The notes under the pieces: model-generated | What the model saw: the letters and a program-made list of their open reading frames with translations, nothing else | The model's database searches: none | What the model was told of the DNA's origin: nothing | Part shown: positions 43,005 through 52,085 of the stretch, in pieces | Layout: each line of letters begins with the position of its first letter | How positions within the stretch are numbered: the stretch's first letter is position 1 | Source: Mesorhizobium loti | Lineage (GTDB): Bacteria > Pseudomonadota > Alphaproteobacteria > Rhizobiales > Rhizobiaceae | Length of the DNA stretch: 64,000 nucleotides | Reading direction: 5' to 3' | Assembly: GCF_001510895.1 (NCBI RefSeq) | Contig: NZ_LPWA01000046.1 | Coordinates: 81,311 to 145,310, forward strand | Program-made: the position numbers and the translations under genes

Positions 43005-45699
43005 ATGTCCGGCTTTTCGGAAGACATGCCCTTCTTTGACGAACCGAATGCGCGGCCCGCGGCCCCGTCCGGCATTGCCGCGCGCGCCATGGCGGCCCGC
43101 AGCGCGCAGAACCGCGCGGCCGACTACCTCAGCGGCCTCAATCCCGAGCAGCGGCTCGCTGTCGAAACAACTGAGGGGCCGGTTCTGGTGCTGGCCGGTG
43201 CCGGCACCGGCAAGACGCGGGTCCTGACCACGCGCATCGCCCACATCCTTGCCACCGGCAGGGCCTACCCCTCGCAGATCCTGGCGGTCACCTTCACCAA
43301 CAAGGCCGCGCGCGAGATGAAGCAGCGCATCGGCATCCTGATCGGCGACGAGAATGTCGAGGGCATGCCGTGGCTCGGCACCTTCCACTCGATCGGCGTC
43401 AAGCTCTTGCGCCGTCACGCCGAGCTTGCCGGCCTGAAATCCGATTTCACCATCCTCGACACCGACGACGTGGTGCGGCTGATCAAGCAGCTGATCCAGG
43501 CCGAGAACCTGGACGACAAGCGCTGGCCGGCCAAGCAGTTCGCGCAGATGATCGACAACTGGAAGAACAAGGGCCTTGGCCCCGACGAGATTCCGGAAGG
43601 CGATGCGCGCAGCTTCGGCAACGGCAAGGGCCGCCAGCTCTACAAGGCCTATCAGGAACGGCTGCAGACACTGAATACCTGCGACTTCGGCGACCTGCTC
43701 TATCATCCGATCCGCATCTTCCGCGCTATCCGGACGTGCTGAAGGACTATCACCGCAAGTTCAAATACATCCTGGTCGACGAGTACCAGGACACCAACAC
43801 CGCGCAGTACATGTGGCTGCGCTTGTTGGCGCAGCGGCCGCGATCCTCCCCCCTCGAGGGGGAGGTGTCCGCGAAGCGGACGGAGGGGGTCGCCGCAGAA
43901 GGCACCGCCCAGTCATCAAACGCCAAGGCGTCGAGCACTGCCGCGAGGACCCCACCCGACCGGGTTTCGCCCGGCCACCCTCCCCTCAAGGGGGAGGGAA
44001 ATCCACGCTCGTCCGCCGTCAATATTTGCTGCGTCGGCGACGACGACCAGTCGATCTATGGCTGGCGCGGCGCCGAGGTCGACAACATCCTGCGCTTCGA
44101 CAAGGATTTTCCGGGCGCCACCATCATTCGGCTGGAACGAAACTATCGCTCGACGGCGCATATCCTGGGCGCCGCCTCGCATCTCATCGCCCACAATGAG
44201 GGCCGCTTCGGCAAGACGCTGTTCACCGACCGCGACGACCCCGAGGACGACAAGGTGCACGTCCATGCCGCCTGGGACTCGGAGGAAGAGGCGCGCGCTA
44301 TCGGCGAGGCGATCGAGGCCTACCAGCGTCAAAAGCACAACCTCAACGACATGGCGATTCTCGTTCGCGCGTCCTTCCAGATGCGCGCCTTCGAGGACCG
44401 CTTCATCACGCTCGGCTTGAATTACCGCGTCATCGGCGGCCCGCGTTTTTACGAGCGGCTGGAAATACGCGACGCGCTCGCCTTCTTCCGCGTCGTCGCC
44501 AACGGCGGCGAGACCTTGCCTTCGAGCGCATCGTCAATGTGCCGAAGCGCGGGCTCGGCGAAGCCACCATCCGCCAGATCCACGACACGGCGCGCGCCAT
44601 GCGCATACCGATGCTGGAGGCAGCTGCGACACTTGCCGAAAGCGACGAGCTGAAGCCGAAGCCGCGCGCGGCACTGCGCGAGGTCGCAGCCAATTTCGAG
44701 CGCTGGCAGAAGGCGCTGGAAACCACGCCGCACACCGAGCTCGCCGAGACCATCCTGGAGGAGAGCGGCTACACCGACATGTGGAAGAACGACCGTTCGG
44801 CGGAAGCGCCCGGACGGCTGGAGAACCTCAAGGAACTGATCCGCTCCATGGAGGAGTACGAGTCGCTGCGTTCCTTCCTCGAGCATGTCGCGCTGGTCAT
44901 GGAGGCCGAGCAGGGCGAGTTGCTCGATGCGGTCTCGATCATGACGCTGCATTCGGCCAAGGGCCTCGAATTCGAGACCGTCTTCCTTCCCGGTTGGGAG
45001 GAAGGCCTCTTCCCCCACCAGCGCGCGCTGGACGAAGGCGGCCGCTCCGGCCTGGAGGAGGAACGCCGGCTCGCCTATGTCGGGCTGACGCGGGCGAAAA
45101 AGAACCTGCACATCTGGTTCGTTTCCAACCGCCTGATCCATGGCCTATGGCAATCGACGATCCCGTCGCGTTTCCTCGACGAATTGCCCGAAACCCATGT
45201 CGACGTCGCCGACGGTGGCAATTCCTATGGCGGCTATGGCAATCCCTACGGCGGCGGCTCATTCGCCTCAGGCCGCGGCGGTGGCCGGCAAAATCCCTAT
45301 GGTGCGTCGCGCTTCGACAATATCGGCGCCGAGAAATCGGGCAGCTTTTCCAACACCTACGCGACGCCCGGCTGGCAGCGCGCGCAAGCGAACCGCACCG
45401 AGGCGACCGACCGCAATTGGGGCACCCGCTCCGGCCACCAGGTCGAGCGCATCGGCTATGGCGAGACCGATAGCGGTTACGGCGCCGGCCGCACCAGTGT
45501 GAAGGGCCGCACCATCGAGGGCGAGCTGGTCGCCAAATCGGTCGCCGACACGCCGTCCGCCTTCAGCGTCGGCGACCGCGTCTTCCACCAGAAATTCGGC
45601 AACGGCAACATCGCGGCCATCGACGGCAACAAGCTCACCATCGACTTCGACAAGGCCGGTCAGAAGCGCGTGCTGGACGGGTTTGTGACCGGCGTCTGA
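43005..45699 (+). pseudogene. uvrD: UvrD/PcrA-type DNA helicase, two one-base frameshifts and an in-frame repeat insertion
   Basis: Superfamily 1A helicase: Q-motif 'GLNPEQRLAVET', Walker A 'AGAGTGKTRVL', Ia 'VTFTNKAAREM', motif II 'ILVDEYQDTN', III 'CCVGDDDQSIYGWRGAE', IV 'RLERNYRST', V 'VSIMTLHSAKGLEFETVFLPGWEEGLFPH', VI 'EEERRLAYVGLTRAKKNL', and a Gly/Tyr-rich C-terminus with a UvrD tail. Frame changes occur near 43726 ('IFRA' to 'YPDVLKDYH') and near 44511 ('VVANGG' to 'LAFERIVNVPKRGLGEA'), each fitted by one missing base. Between motifs II and III about 50 residues ('SSPLEGEVSAKRTEGV...HPPLKGEG') come from an inserted palindromic repeat and keep the frame. Repaired length is about 898 aa. 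Two errors in an important repair gene suggest assembly errors. Confidence 0.85.
43845..43998. repeat. Palindromic repeat inserted in frame inside uvrD
   Basis: Terminal hairpins CCTCCCCCCTCGAGGGGGAGG-type (43845-43865) and CCCTCCCCTCAAGGGGGAGGG-type (43978-43998) bound an inserted block of about 154 bp. Translated it gives 'SSPLEGEVSAKRTEGV' and 'HPPLKGEG', peptide strings typical of repeats of this sort. It has no homologue in UvrD proteins and sits in the loop between helicase motifs II and III. Confidence 0.8.
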
Positions 45700-45729
45700 G
45701 AGCAGTCACCGTCAGCGAACCGCGGCTCC

Positions 45730-46776
45730 TCACCGATAACGCGCCTGGTTCCACTTATGGCCGAGCAGCGACAGGATGATGATCAGCCCGTTGAAGAACT
45801 GGACGTAGAAGCCGCTCAGCCCCGCCGCCACGACGCCGGTCTGGATGAACGACACCGTGACCGCGCCGATCGCGCCGCCCACCACCGTGCCGATGCCGCC
45901 CCAGGTCGGCGTGCCGCCAACGAACACCGAGGCCAGCACCGGCAGGAGATAGCCGTCGCCCGCCGTCGGCCACCAGGTGAAGTTGATCATCACCGAAAAG
46001 GTGCCGGCGATCGCGGCGCCGATGCCGACGAAGACGAACACTTTCACCCGGACAAGCTTGACGTCGATGCCCATCTGCTTGGCGCTGTCCGGATTGTCGC
46101 CGACCACCTTCACCTGCGCGCCGAAGCGATGGCGGTTGTAAAGCAGCGCCGAGAAGACGACGAAGGCGGTGGCCCAGAAGATCTGCACCGGGATGCCCCA
46201 GATCTGGCTGGAGAAGATCGCGTAGGCTGAGCTGTCGGCAAGGCTGGTCAGCGCCGTCGACTTGCCCTCGTTGATGATCTGGATCAGGCCGCGCAGCAGG
46301 AAATTCATGCCGAGCGTGGCAATCAGCGAAGACAGCCCGCCATAGACCACCAGCGAGCCGACCAGGAAGCCGAGCAGCGTGCCGGTGAGAAGCGCGGCCG
46401 CAATGCCGAGGAACGGATCGTAGCCGGCCTGCACGACCAGCGCGAAGACCCAGGAAGCAAAACCCATCGTCGCCGGGAACGACAGGTCGATCTCGCCGCA
46501 GGTGACGACGAAGACCAACGGCACGACCACGAACAGCGCCACGGGAAGCGTGGTGAGCACCGAGCTGTAGAGATACCAGGTGGTGAAGACGGTCGGGTTG
46601 GCGATCATGAAGACCGCCATCATGACGACGAAAACGCCAAGCGTGCCGAGCGAGGCGCGATTGTCGAGGACGAAGCCACGCAGCCAGTTGTCGGAGGGAT
46701 GGCTCCACTCCCTGCCCGCCTGGCCGCTTGCCTTTCCCAGAGGAGTTTGCAGATCGGGTTCCATTGCCTTGCTCAT
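45730..46776 (-). CDS. Sugar ABC transporter permease (RbsC/XylH type)
   Basis: 348 aa BPD_transp_2 protein with eight to ten membrane helices and typical 'VFVVTCGEIDLSFPATMGFASW', 'GTLLGFLVGSLVVYGGLSSLIATLGMNFLLRGL' and 'GDNPDSAKQMGIDVKLVRVKVFVFVGIGAAIAG'. Imports a monosaccharide or polyol with the ATPase and binding protein encoded upstream. The start 'MSKAMEPDLQ' at 46776 shares a base with the ATPase stop (TGATG). The frame is open far upstream, but that is a shadow of the ATPase gene. Last gene of the operon. Confidence 0.9.
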   Translation of the reverse strand: MSKAMEPDLQTPLGKASGQAGREWSHPSDNWLRGFVLDNRASLGTLGVFVVMMAVFMIANPTVFTTWYLYSSVLTTLPVALFVVVPLVFVVTCGEIDLSFPATMGFASWVFALVVQAGYDPFLGIAAALLTGTLLGFLVGSLVVYGGLSSLIATLGMNFLLRGLIQIINEGKSTALTSLADSSAYAIFSSQIWGIPVQIFWATAFVVFSALLYNRHRFGAQVKVVGDNPDSAKQMGIDVKLVRVKVFVFVGIGAAIAGTFSVMINFTWWPTAGDGYLLPVLASVFVGGTPTWGGIGTVVGGAIGAVTVSFIQTGVVAAGLSGFYVQFFNGLIIILSLLGHKWNQARYR

Positions 46777-47570
46777 CACGCTCTCTGCTCCGCTTCCCCG
46801 GCCCCGTGCAAACCGGGCAATCCGCCGGGATGCGCCACGTCTTCCATGAAGTTGATGAGATCTTCTGCCGACTTCACCTCGCTGCGGTCGGCGGTGAGCG
46901 CAACCTTGCCGCGATCGAGCACCACGAAACGGTCGGCGATGTCGAAGACATGGTGGATGTTGTGGCCGATAAACAGGATCGACCGGCCGCTTGCCCGCAC
47001 CTGGCGCACGAAATGGAACACCTTGGCGGTCTCGGTCAGCGACAGCGCCGTCGTCGGCTCGTCGAGGATGATCAGCTCTGCCTGCTTGTAGATGGCGCGC
47101 GCGATCGCCACGCCCTGGCGCTCGCCGCCCGAAAGCTGGCCGACGATCGAGTGCGGCGTGAACACTTTCGAGGTGAAGCCGATCTCGCGCATCAGCCGGC
47201 TTGCCTCCTCGACCTCCTTGCCGACTTTGAGCCAGCCGAGGAAGCCGGTGAGCTCGCGGCCCATGAAGATGTTGCGCACGATCGTCTGCTGCACGGCCAA
47301 GGCCCGGTCCTGGAACACCGTCTCGATGCCGGCATCGCGCGAGCGCGCGGCGCTCCATCCGGTGACCGGCTTGCCGCGCACCAGGATCTCGCCGCTGGTC
47401 GGCTTGACCACGCCGGACAGGATCTTGATCAGCGTCGACTTGCCGGCGCCGTTATCGCCGATCAGGCCGACCACCTCGCCGCGATCGACGCTGAGATTGA
47501 CGCCGCCCAGCGCATAGACCTGGCCATAGGATTTCTTGATGTCGCGCAATTCGATGATGCGTTCGGCCAT
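46776..47570 (-). CDS. Sugar ABC transporter ATP-binding protein (single ATPase domain)
   Basis: 264 aa. Walker A 'GDNGAGKST', signature 'LSGGERQGVAIARAIY', Walker B 'LIILDEPTTALS', H-loop 'FIGHNIHHVF'. The ATPase has one domain, not the fused pair of RbsA/XylG, so it should act as a homodimer, as in FrcA-like carbohydrate transporters. GAGG precedes the ATG. Between the binding-protein gene and this one are GC-rich stem-loops (47596-47640). Confidence 0.92.
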   Translation of the reverse strand: MAERIIELRDIKKSYGQVYALGGVNLSVDRGEVVGLIGDNGAGKSTLIKILSGVVKPTSGEILVRGKPVTGWSAARSRDAGIETVFQDRALAVQQTIVRNIFMGRELTGFLGWLKVGKEVEEASRLMREIGFTSKVFTPHSIVGQLSGGERQGVAIARAIYKQAELIILDEPTTALSLTETAKVFHFVRQVRASGRSILFIGHNIHHVFDIADRFVVLDRGKVALTADRSEVKSAEDLINFMEDVAHPGGLPGLHGAGEAEQRA

Positions 47571-47595
47571 GGCAATCCTCGCTTAATTGTCGCTT

Positions 47596-47640
47596 GCCGG
47601 CTCTTCGCCGGCGGTCCCGCCGGCCGGGTCAGGCCCGGCC
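47596..47640. promoter_or_regulatory. GC-rich stem-loops between binding-protein and ATPase genes
   Basis: GCCGGC-TCTTC-GCCGGC (47596-47612) and GGCCGGG-TCAGG-CCCGGCC (47622-47640), right after the binding-protein stop. Such intergenic hairpins often protect the upstream message and reduce read-through, so the binding protein is made in excess. Confidence 0.6.
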
Positions 47641-47654
47641 AGCGGCTTGGGAGG

Positions 47655-48667
47655 TCAGCGCAATGCCTGCTTGGCGAGCTCTGAGACGACCTGGTAGTTC
47701 TCCGGCGTGACGAATCCGGCGCCGGTATCGACGTTCATCGGCGCCAGCCCGAGCACCACCTGCTGGCAGAGGCTGAGGATCGGCAGGTAGCCTTGCAGGA
47801 ACGGCTGCTGGTCAGCGGTGAGCTGCACCCAGCCGCCCTTGAAGCCTTCGACGATCTGCGGGCTGGTGTCGAAGCCGAAATTGAAGATGTCGCCGGGTTT
47901 GCGTCCCGCCGCCTGCATGTAGGTGGCGACGTTGCCGAGCATCTGTCCGCCGGGATAGCCGACCGCCTTGACGTCGGGGTGGTTGAGCAGCGCCGCGGTG
48001 ATCACCGGAATGGCGAGGTTGGGGTCGGACGCCCATTCGCCGCTCGGCGGTGAGGAAAGCTGGATCACCTCGCGCCCGCCTCCTTCAAGGCCGCGACCGT
48101 GCCGCGCTCGCGCGCGCCGCGGTTCTCGTTCTCGAACGGACCGATCATGATCGCCTTGTCGCCGGCCTTGAGCTTGCCGAGCTTGAACGCCTCGGCACCG
48201 AGCGCGCGGCCCTGCTGCTCCTGCTGCGCGCCGACATAACCGCCGCCGAACGCCGCCACCACCTTCGGCACCGGAACGTTCTGGTACATCATCTGGATGC
48301 CGTCCTTATGCGCCTGCTCGGCCAGCGGCATGATCGCGGCGTCGCCCGGATGGCCCATCATGGCGATGCCCTGCGGCTTGACCGCCACCGCTTCGCGCAG
48401 CTGCTGCACCATCTTCTCAACGTCCCACTGGGAGAAGATGTAGTCGACCTTCGGTCCGAGATCGGCCGCCGCCTGCTTGGCGCCATTGTAGACGATGGTG
48501 CCGAAGGCGTCGCCCTCGGCGCCGCCGACGAAGAAGCGGATGTGGACGTCCTTGCACCATTGCGCGTCGAGCGCGTGCGCCGGCAAGGCGGAGATCGAGG
48601 CGCACAGCGCCGCGGCGGCCGCCACGACAGTCGAGCGCAGAACAGTCCTTCTGGTCGTGATGCTCAT
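47655..48667 (-). pseudogene. Sugar ABC transporter substrate-binding protein, one-base frameshift
   Basis: The N-terminal frame starts at 48667 (GGGAGG upstream) with a signal peptide ('TVLRSTVVAAAAALCASISALPAHA') and a periplasmic-binding fold ('HIRFFVGGAEGDAFGTIVYNGAKQAAADLGPKVDYIFSQWDVEKMVQQLREAVAVKPQGIAMMG'), then stops after 'AALKEAGAR'. The other frame goes on 'VIQLSSPPSGEWASDPNLAIPVITAALLNHPDVKAVGYPGGQMLGNVATYMQAAG' to 47655. A single missing base near 48069 explains it; repaired length is 337 aa, normal for Peripla_BP_4. The ligand is unknown. Probably functional if the indel is a sequencing error. Confidence 0.82.
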
Positions 48668-48756
48668 GCACGTTCCTCCCTTTTGATCCCTCGCGACGGA
48701 GGGTTTCGAATTGATCTGCGTCCTCGGTCGGCCGGCTCCTCCCGCCGGCCGGTTCC

Positions 48757-49665
48757 TCACATCGGATTCGGCAGGTATCTGGCGCCTCCCCTGCATTGCT
48801 TCAGATAGTCGAGCGCCCGTGCCTGCCCGGTGATCTCGAGGTCGCCTCGATAGACCGGATCGTGCCAGCCTTCGATGTCGATGGCGCCCTTGTAGCCCGC
48901 CAGCCGCAACTCGCTGATCACCCGCGTCCAGTCGCTGTCACCGAAGCCCGGCGTGCGCATCTGCACGAACGGCAAGCGCCCGAACACGCCATGCTCTCGG
49001 ATCACGTCCCAGCGCACGGTCGCGTCCTTGCCGTGGACGTGGAAGATGCGAGGCGCCCATTTGCGGATCTGCGGGATCGGGTCGATCAGGTAGACCAGCT
49101 GGTGGCAGGGCTCCCATTCGAGACCGAGATTGTCGTTGGGCAATTCGTTGAACATCAGCTCCCAGGCGTCGGGATTGTGCGCGATGTTCCAGTCGCCGCT
49201 CGCCCAGTTGCCGTCCATGGCGCAATTTTCGAAGGCGATGCGCACGCCCTTGTCGGCGGCGCGCCTGGCGAGCGCCCCCCAGACCTCGCGGAAGCGCGGC
49301 AGGCTGTCGGTCAGCGGCTTGCCGCGGAGGCGGCCGGTGAAGCCGCTGACAATCGAAGCGCCGAACAGATGCGCATGGTCGATGACGGTCTCCCAGGCCG
49401 CGAGCACGCCGCGGTCGACATCGCCGCTTTCCAGCGGATTGCCGAACACGCCGATGGAGGACACGGTGACCTCGGCATCGCCGATCGCCTCGCGGATCTC
49501 GCCGGCCAGCCGCGGTAGATCCTTGCCGCTCAGCGTCTGCCAGAAGAAGGGCTGGATGCTCTCGAAGCCGAGCGGCAGGATTTGTCTGATATAGGCCGCC
49601 GGGTCGTCGAGGTTGGCCCGCACCATGGTGCCGATCCTGATGTCGAGAAGTGGGTTTGGCATCAC
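48757..49665 (-). CDS. Sugar phosphate isomerase/epimerase (xylose isomerase-like TIM barrel)
   Basis: 302 aa AP_endonuc_2-fold protein: 'IRQILPLGFESIQPFFWQ', 'GVRIAFENCAMDG' (metal-binding Glu), 'NLGLEWEPCHQL', 'IFHVHGKDATV' (His) and 'AIDIEGWHDPVY' (Glu), the metal site of this family. Likely acts on the keto product of the adjacent dehydrogenase (inosose/3-keto-sugar type reactions). Overlaps that gene's stop by 4 bp. The exact substrate is unknown. Confidence 0.85.
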   Translation of the reverse strand: MMPNPLLDIRIGTMVRANLDDPAAYIRQILPLGFESIQPFFWQTLSGKDLPRLAGEIREAIGDAEVTVSSIGVFGNPLESGDVDRGVLAAWETVIDHAHLFGASIVSGFTGRLRGKPLTDSLPRFREVWGALARRAADKGVRIAFENCAMDGNWASGDWNIAHNPDAWELMFNELPNDNLGLEWEPCHQLVYLIDPIPQIRKWAPRIFHVHGKDATVRWDVIREHGVFGRLPFVQMRTPGFGDSDWTRVISELRLAGYKGAIDIEGWHDPVYRGDLEITGQARALDYLKQCRGGARYLPNPM

Positions 49666-50693
49666 TGTGCTTCCTGCGAGATGGCGACGCGCCGTCCAGT
49701 CTCCGCGCTTTCGATGGCGCCGAAGACCATGGCCAGGCTTTTGATGTTGTCGGCGCCGCGCGTCTCCGGCTCGATGCCGGTTTCGATGGCGCGCATGAAA
49801 TCCTCGATGATGCCGCGATGACCGTCGACGCGGTCGGCGGGATCGAGCGGCGGCACTTCGATCGGCTCGGTTTTGTCGATCAGGCCTTCGCGGCCCGGCG
49901 CGATCACCTCCGCCTTCAGCGCGTCATCACCATCCCAGATTAGGCTGCCGCGCTCGGCGACGATCCGCCATGCGCTTTCCCAGCTGGTGCGGAAGCCGTC
50001 GGCGCACCAGGAGCCGGCATAGGTGAAGACCTTGCCGCCGCCGAAATCGAAAACGGCGCTGGCCGACGATCCCTGTCGGTACCACGAGTTGGCCGGTTCC
50101 CATTCCTGGCAATAGACGCTGGCCGGTTCGCCGCCGACCATGTAGCGGGCGGCATCGAAAGTGTGGATCGCCATGTCGAGCAGCAGCACATGCGCCATTT
50201 CCTCGCGAAAGCCGCCGAAATGCGGCGCGACGAAGAAATCGGCATGGATGCTAGTCGGCGCGCCGATCGCGCCCGACGCCAGAAACCGCCTGATCCGCCT
50301 GACATTGGCGACATAGCGGCGGTTTTGCACGACGGCATGGATGCGGCCGGCGCGGCGGGCCGCTTCGACGATGGCGCGCGCGTTGTCAGGGCTGTCGGCC
50401 AGCGGCTTCTCGGTCAGCAGATGGCAATCGTGGGCAAAGGCCGAAAGCGCGACCTCGCGCCGGGCAGCAGGAACGACGACATCGAACACGGCGTCGGGGC
50501 GGGTCTGATCGAGAACGGCATCGAGGCTGGTGCCGATGACGGCGTTGGAGAGCTCGTATTCGCGCGCCCTCGCCTGCGCGCGCTCGGCATCGAGGTCGAC
50601 GAGGCCGACAATGGCGAGCCCGTCGATCTGCCTCGCGGCATCGAGCCAGTGCCTGCTCATAGCTCCGCACCCGACCAGGACGACCTTCATCAT
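49662..50693 (-). CDS. Gfo/Idh/MocA-family oxidoreductase
   Basis: 343 aa NAD(P)-dependent sugar or polyol dehydrogenase. A Rossmann domain ('KVVLVGCGAMSRHWLDAARQIDGLAIVGLVDLD') and the family motif 'LLTEKPLADS' (EKP) precede the C-terminal sheet with 'LLLDMAIHTFDAARYMVGG' (catalytic D-x-x-x-H). First gene of the operon oxidoreductase, isomerase, binding protein, ATPase, permease; divergent from the LacI regulator, with LacI-type palindromes between. Confidence 0.88.
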   Translation of the reverse strand: MMKVVLVGCGAMSRHWLDAARQIDGLAIVGLVDLDAERAQARAREYELSNAVIGTSLDAVLDQTRPDAVFDVVVPAARREVALSAFAHDCHLLTEKPLADSPDNARAIVEAARRAGRIHAVVQNRRYVANVRRIRRFLASGAIGAPTSIHADFFVAPHFGGFREEMAHVLLLDMAIHTFDAARYMVGGEPASVYCQEWEPANSWYRQGSSASAVFDFGGGKVFTYAGSWCADGFRTSWESAWRIVAERGSLIWDGDDALKAEVIAPGREGLIDKTEPIEVPPLDPADRVDGHRGIIEDFMRAIETGIEPETRGADNIKSLAMVFGAIESAETGRRVAISQEAQ

Positions 50694-50754
50694 CCACCAC
50701 TCCTCCTCCGCCCGGTCCCTCCAGACCGGCCGTCACGGCGTCCACGGCGGGACC

Positions 50755-50780
50755 GTAAACGTTTTCCGTAAACGTTTACG
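50755..50780. promoter_or_regulatory. Tandem LacI-family operators
   Basis: A perfect palindrome CGTAAACGTTTACG (50767-50780) and an imperfect one GTAAACGTTTTC (50755-50766), 13 bp centre to centre, lie in the gap between the oxidoreductase start (50693) and the LacI gene. The central CG with A/T-rich flanks is the hallmark of LacI/GalR boxes. Confidence 0.85.
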
Positions 50781-50888
50781 ACAACACACCCGATGGCGTA
50801 GAATGTCAATCACCCGCCGCGAAAATCGTCGTCGACTGCTTGGCCTGAGCGGTCGCCGGTGCTAGCGAAGACAGGGGGAGAACCGGCC

Positions 50889-51914
50889 TTGGCGTCCAGC
50901 ATCCACGATCTCGCGCGTCACCTGAACATCTCGATCGGCACCGTGTCGCGCGCGCTTAACGGCCGTGCCGACGTCAATGCCGAGACGCGCCAGCGCGTGC
51001 TCGATGCGGCCAGGAAGCTGAACTATTCGCCCAACCAGTCCGGCCGGAGTCTCCGGCAAGGCGCGACCCGTTCGATCGCCTTCATGCTGCAGCCGCATCC
51101 CGGCGACCAGCAATATGGCGAGCCCTTCTTCATCCCGTTCCTGACCGGATTGCAGGCGAGGCTCGCCGAGAGCGACCTCGACCTGATCGTGGTGATGGGC
51201 GCGCCGGGCGACTACCAACAAGAGCGCCTGCGCCGCGTCGTCGAGACGCGCCGGGCCGACGCGGTCGTGCTCGCCTGGACGCGGCGTCAGGACGAGCGCA
51301 TCGACTATCTCACCGAAGCAGGCTTCCCATTCGCCACGCTTGGCCGCAGCCGTTCGGGTGGCAAGTCCTACCCTTCCCTCGATCTCGATTTCGAGAAGGC
51401 CGGCGCTGACGCGGTCGACCGCCTTGTCGCGCGTGGCCACCGCCGCATCGCCGCCATCCGTCCGTCGCTTGATCTCAACTTCGGCTACCTGTTCCTCGAC
51501 GGCTACCGCAAGTCCTTGCGGCGGCATGGCATCGAGGTCGATCCCGGACTGATCGCCGACGGCTTCATCAACGAGGCCGGCGGCTACCAGGTGACGCCGC
51601 GCGTGATGCTCTCCAAGGATAGGCCGACGGCCATCATCTTCAACAATGACGCCATGGCTCTCGGCGGCTGCAAGGCGCTGGCCGAGATGGGCATCAGGCC
51701 CGGCCACGACATCGCCGTGATCGTCATCGTCGACACCCCGCTCTGCCGCTATTTCTCACCCGCCCTGACCGGCTTCCGCCCGGCGCTGGAGCCGATGGGA
51801 CGCCGGCTGGCCGAAATGCTGCTGGCCTCCCTTCCCGCCCATGCCGGCCCGGAAGGCCCGCGAGCCATCCGCGAAGTCTGGCCGCTGGAGCTGATCGCGC
51901 GGGAGAGCGATTGA
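50889..51914 (+). CDS. LacI-family transcriptional regulator
   Basis: 341 aa. The N-terminal headpiece 'SSIHDLARHLNISIGTVSRALNGRADVNAETRQRVLDAARKLNYSPNQSGRSLRQGATRS' has the HTH and hinge, followed by a sugar-binding core ('FNNDAMALGGCKALAEMGIRPGHDIAVIVI'). I place the start at TTG 50889, 9 bases after a strong AGGGGGAG, so that the headpiece begins as in the family; GTG 50859 would add ten residues. Divergent from the five-gene sugar operon and probably its repressor; the inducer is unknown. Confidence 0.88.
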   Translation: MASSIHDLARHLNISIGTVSRALNGRADVNAETRQRVLDAARKLNYSPNQSGRSLRQGATRSIAFMLQPHPGDQQYGEPFFIPFLTGLQARLAESDLDLIVVMGAPGDYQQERLRRVVETRRADAVVLAWTRRQDERIDYLTEAGFPFATLGRSRSGGKSYPSLDLDFEKAGADAVDRLVARGHRRIAAIRPSLDLNFGYLFLDGYRKSLRRHGIEVDPGLIADGFINEAGGYQVTPRVMLSKDRPTAIIFNNDAMALGGCKALAEMGIRPGHDIAVIVIVDTPLCRYFSPALTGFRPALEPMGRRLAEMLLASLPAHAGPEGPRAIREVWPLELIARESD

Positions 51915-51929
51915 GCGGAAGCGCTTTTC

Positions 51930-51950
51930 CTTCTCCCCTTGCGGGAGAAG
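51930..51950. terminator. Hairpin after the LacI gene (repeat-like)
   Basis: CTTCTCCC-CTTGC-GGGAGAAG, preceded by GGAAGCGCTTTTCC. It lies 16 bp after the LacI stop. It has no T run on the plus strand and resembles common rhizobial intergenic palindromes, so termination is only likely. The rest of the 170-bp gap to the next gene shows nothing recognisable. Confidence 0.5.
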
Positions 51951-52085
51951 TGCACCTTTGCTGTCACGCAACCATCACGTTCACGTCCTAGACCGCTCTA
52001 CGGACAAGGGCTGGCAACATCGTCGATGCAACACAGCCCCTTTCAGGCTTTGGCCTCCGGCACGCTCGTCAAGAAGGGGATATCC

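Noticed and set aside
43845..43998. Insertion sequence within uvrD
   Set aside because: Too short, without transposase, and the frame is kept; a palindromic repeat explains it better.
45730..47358. A 542-aa extended permease fused to upstream sequence
   Set aside because: The N-terminal 190 residues are the ATPase gene in another frame; the permease begins at 46776 with a TGATG junction.
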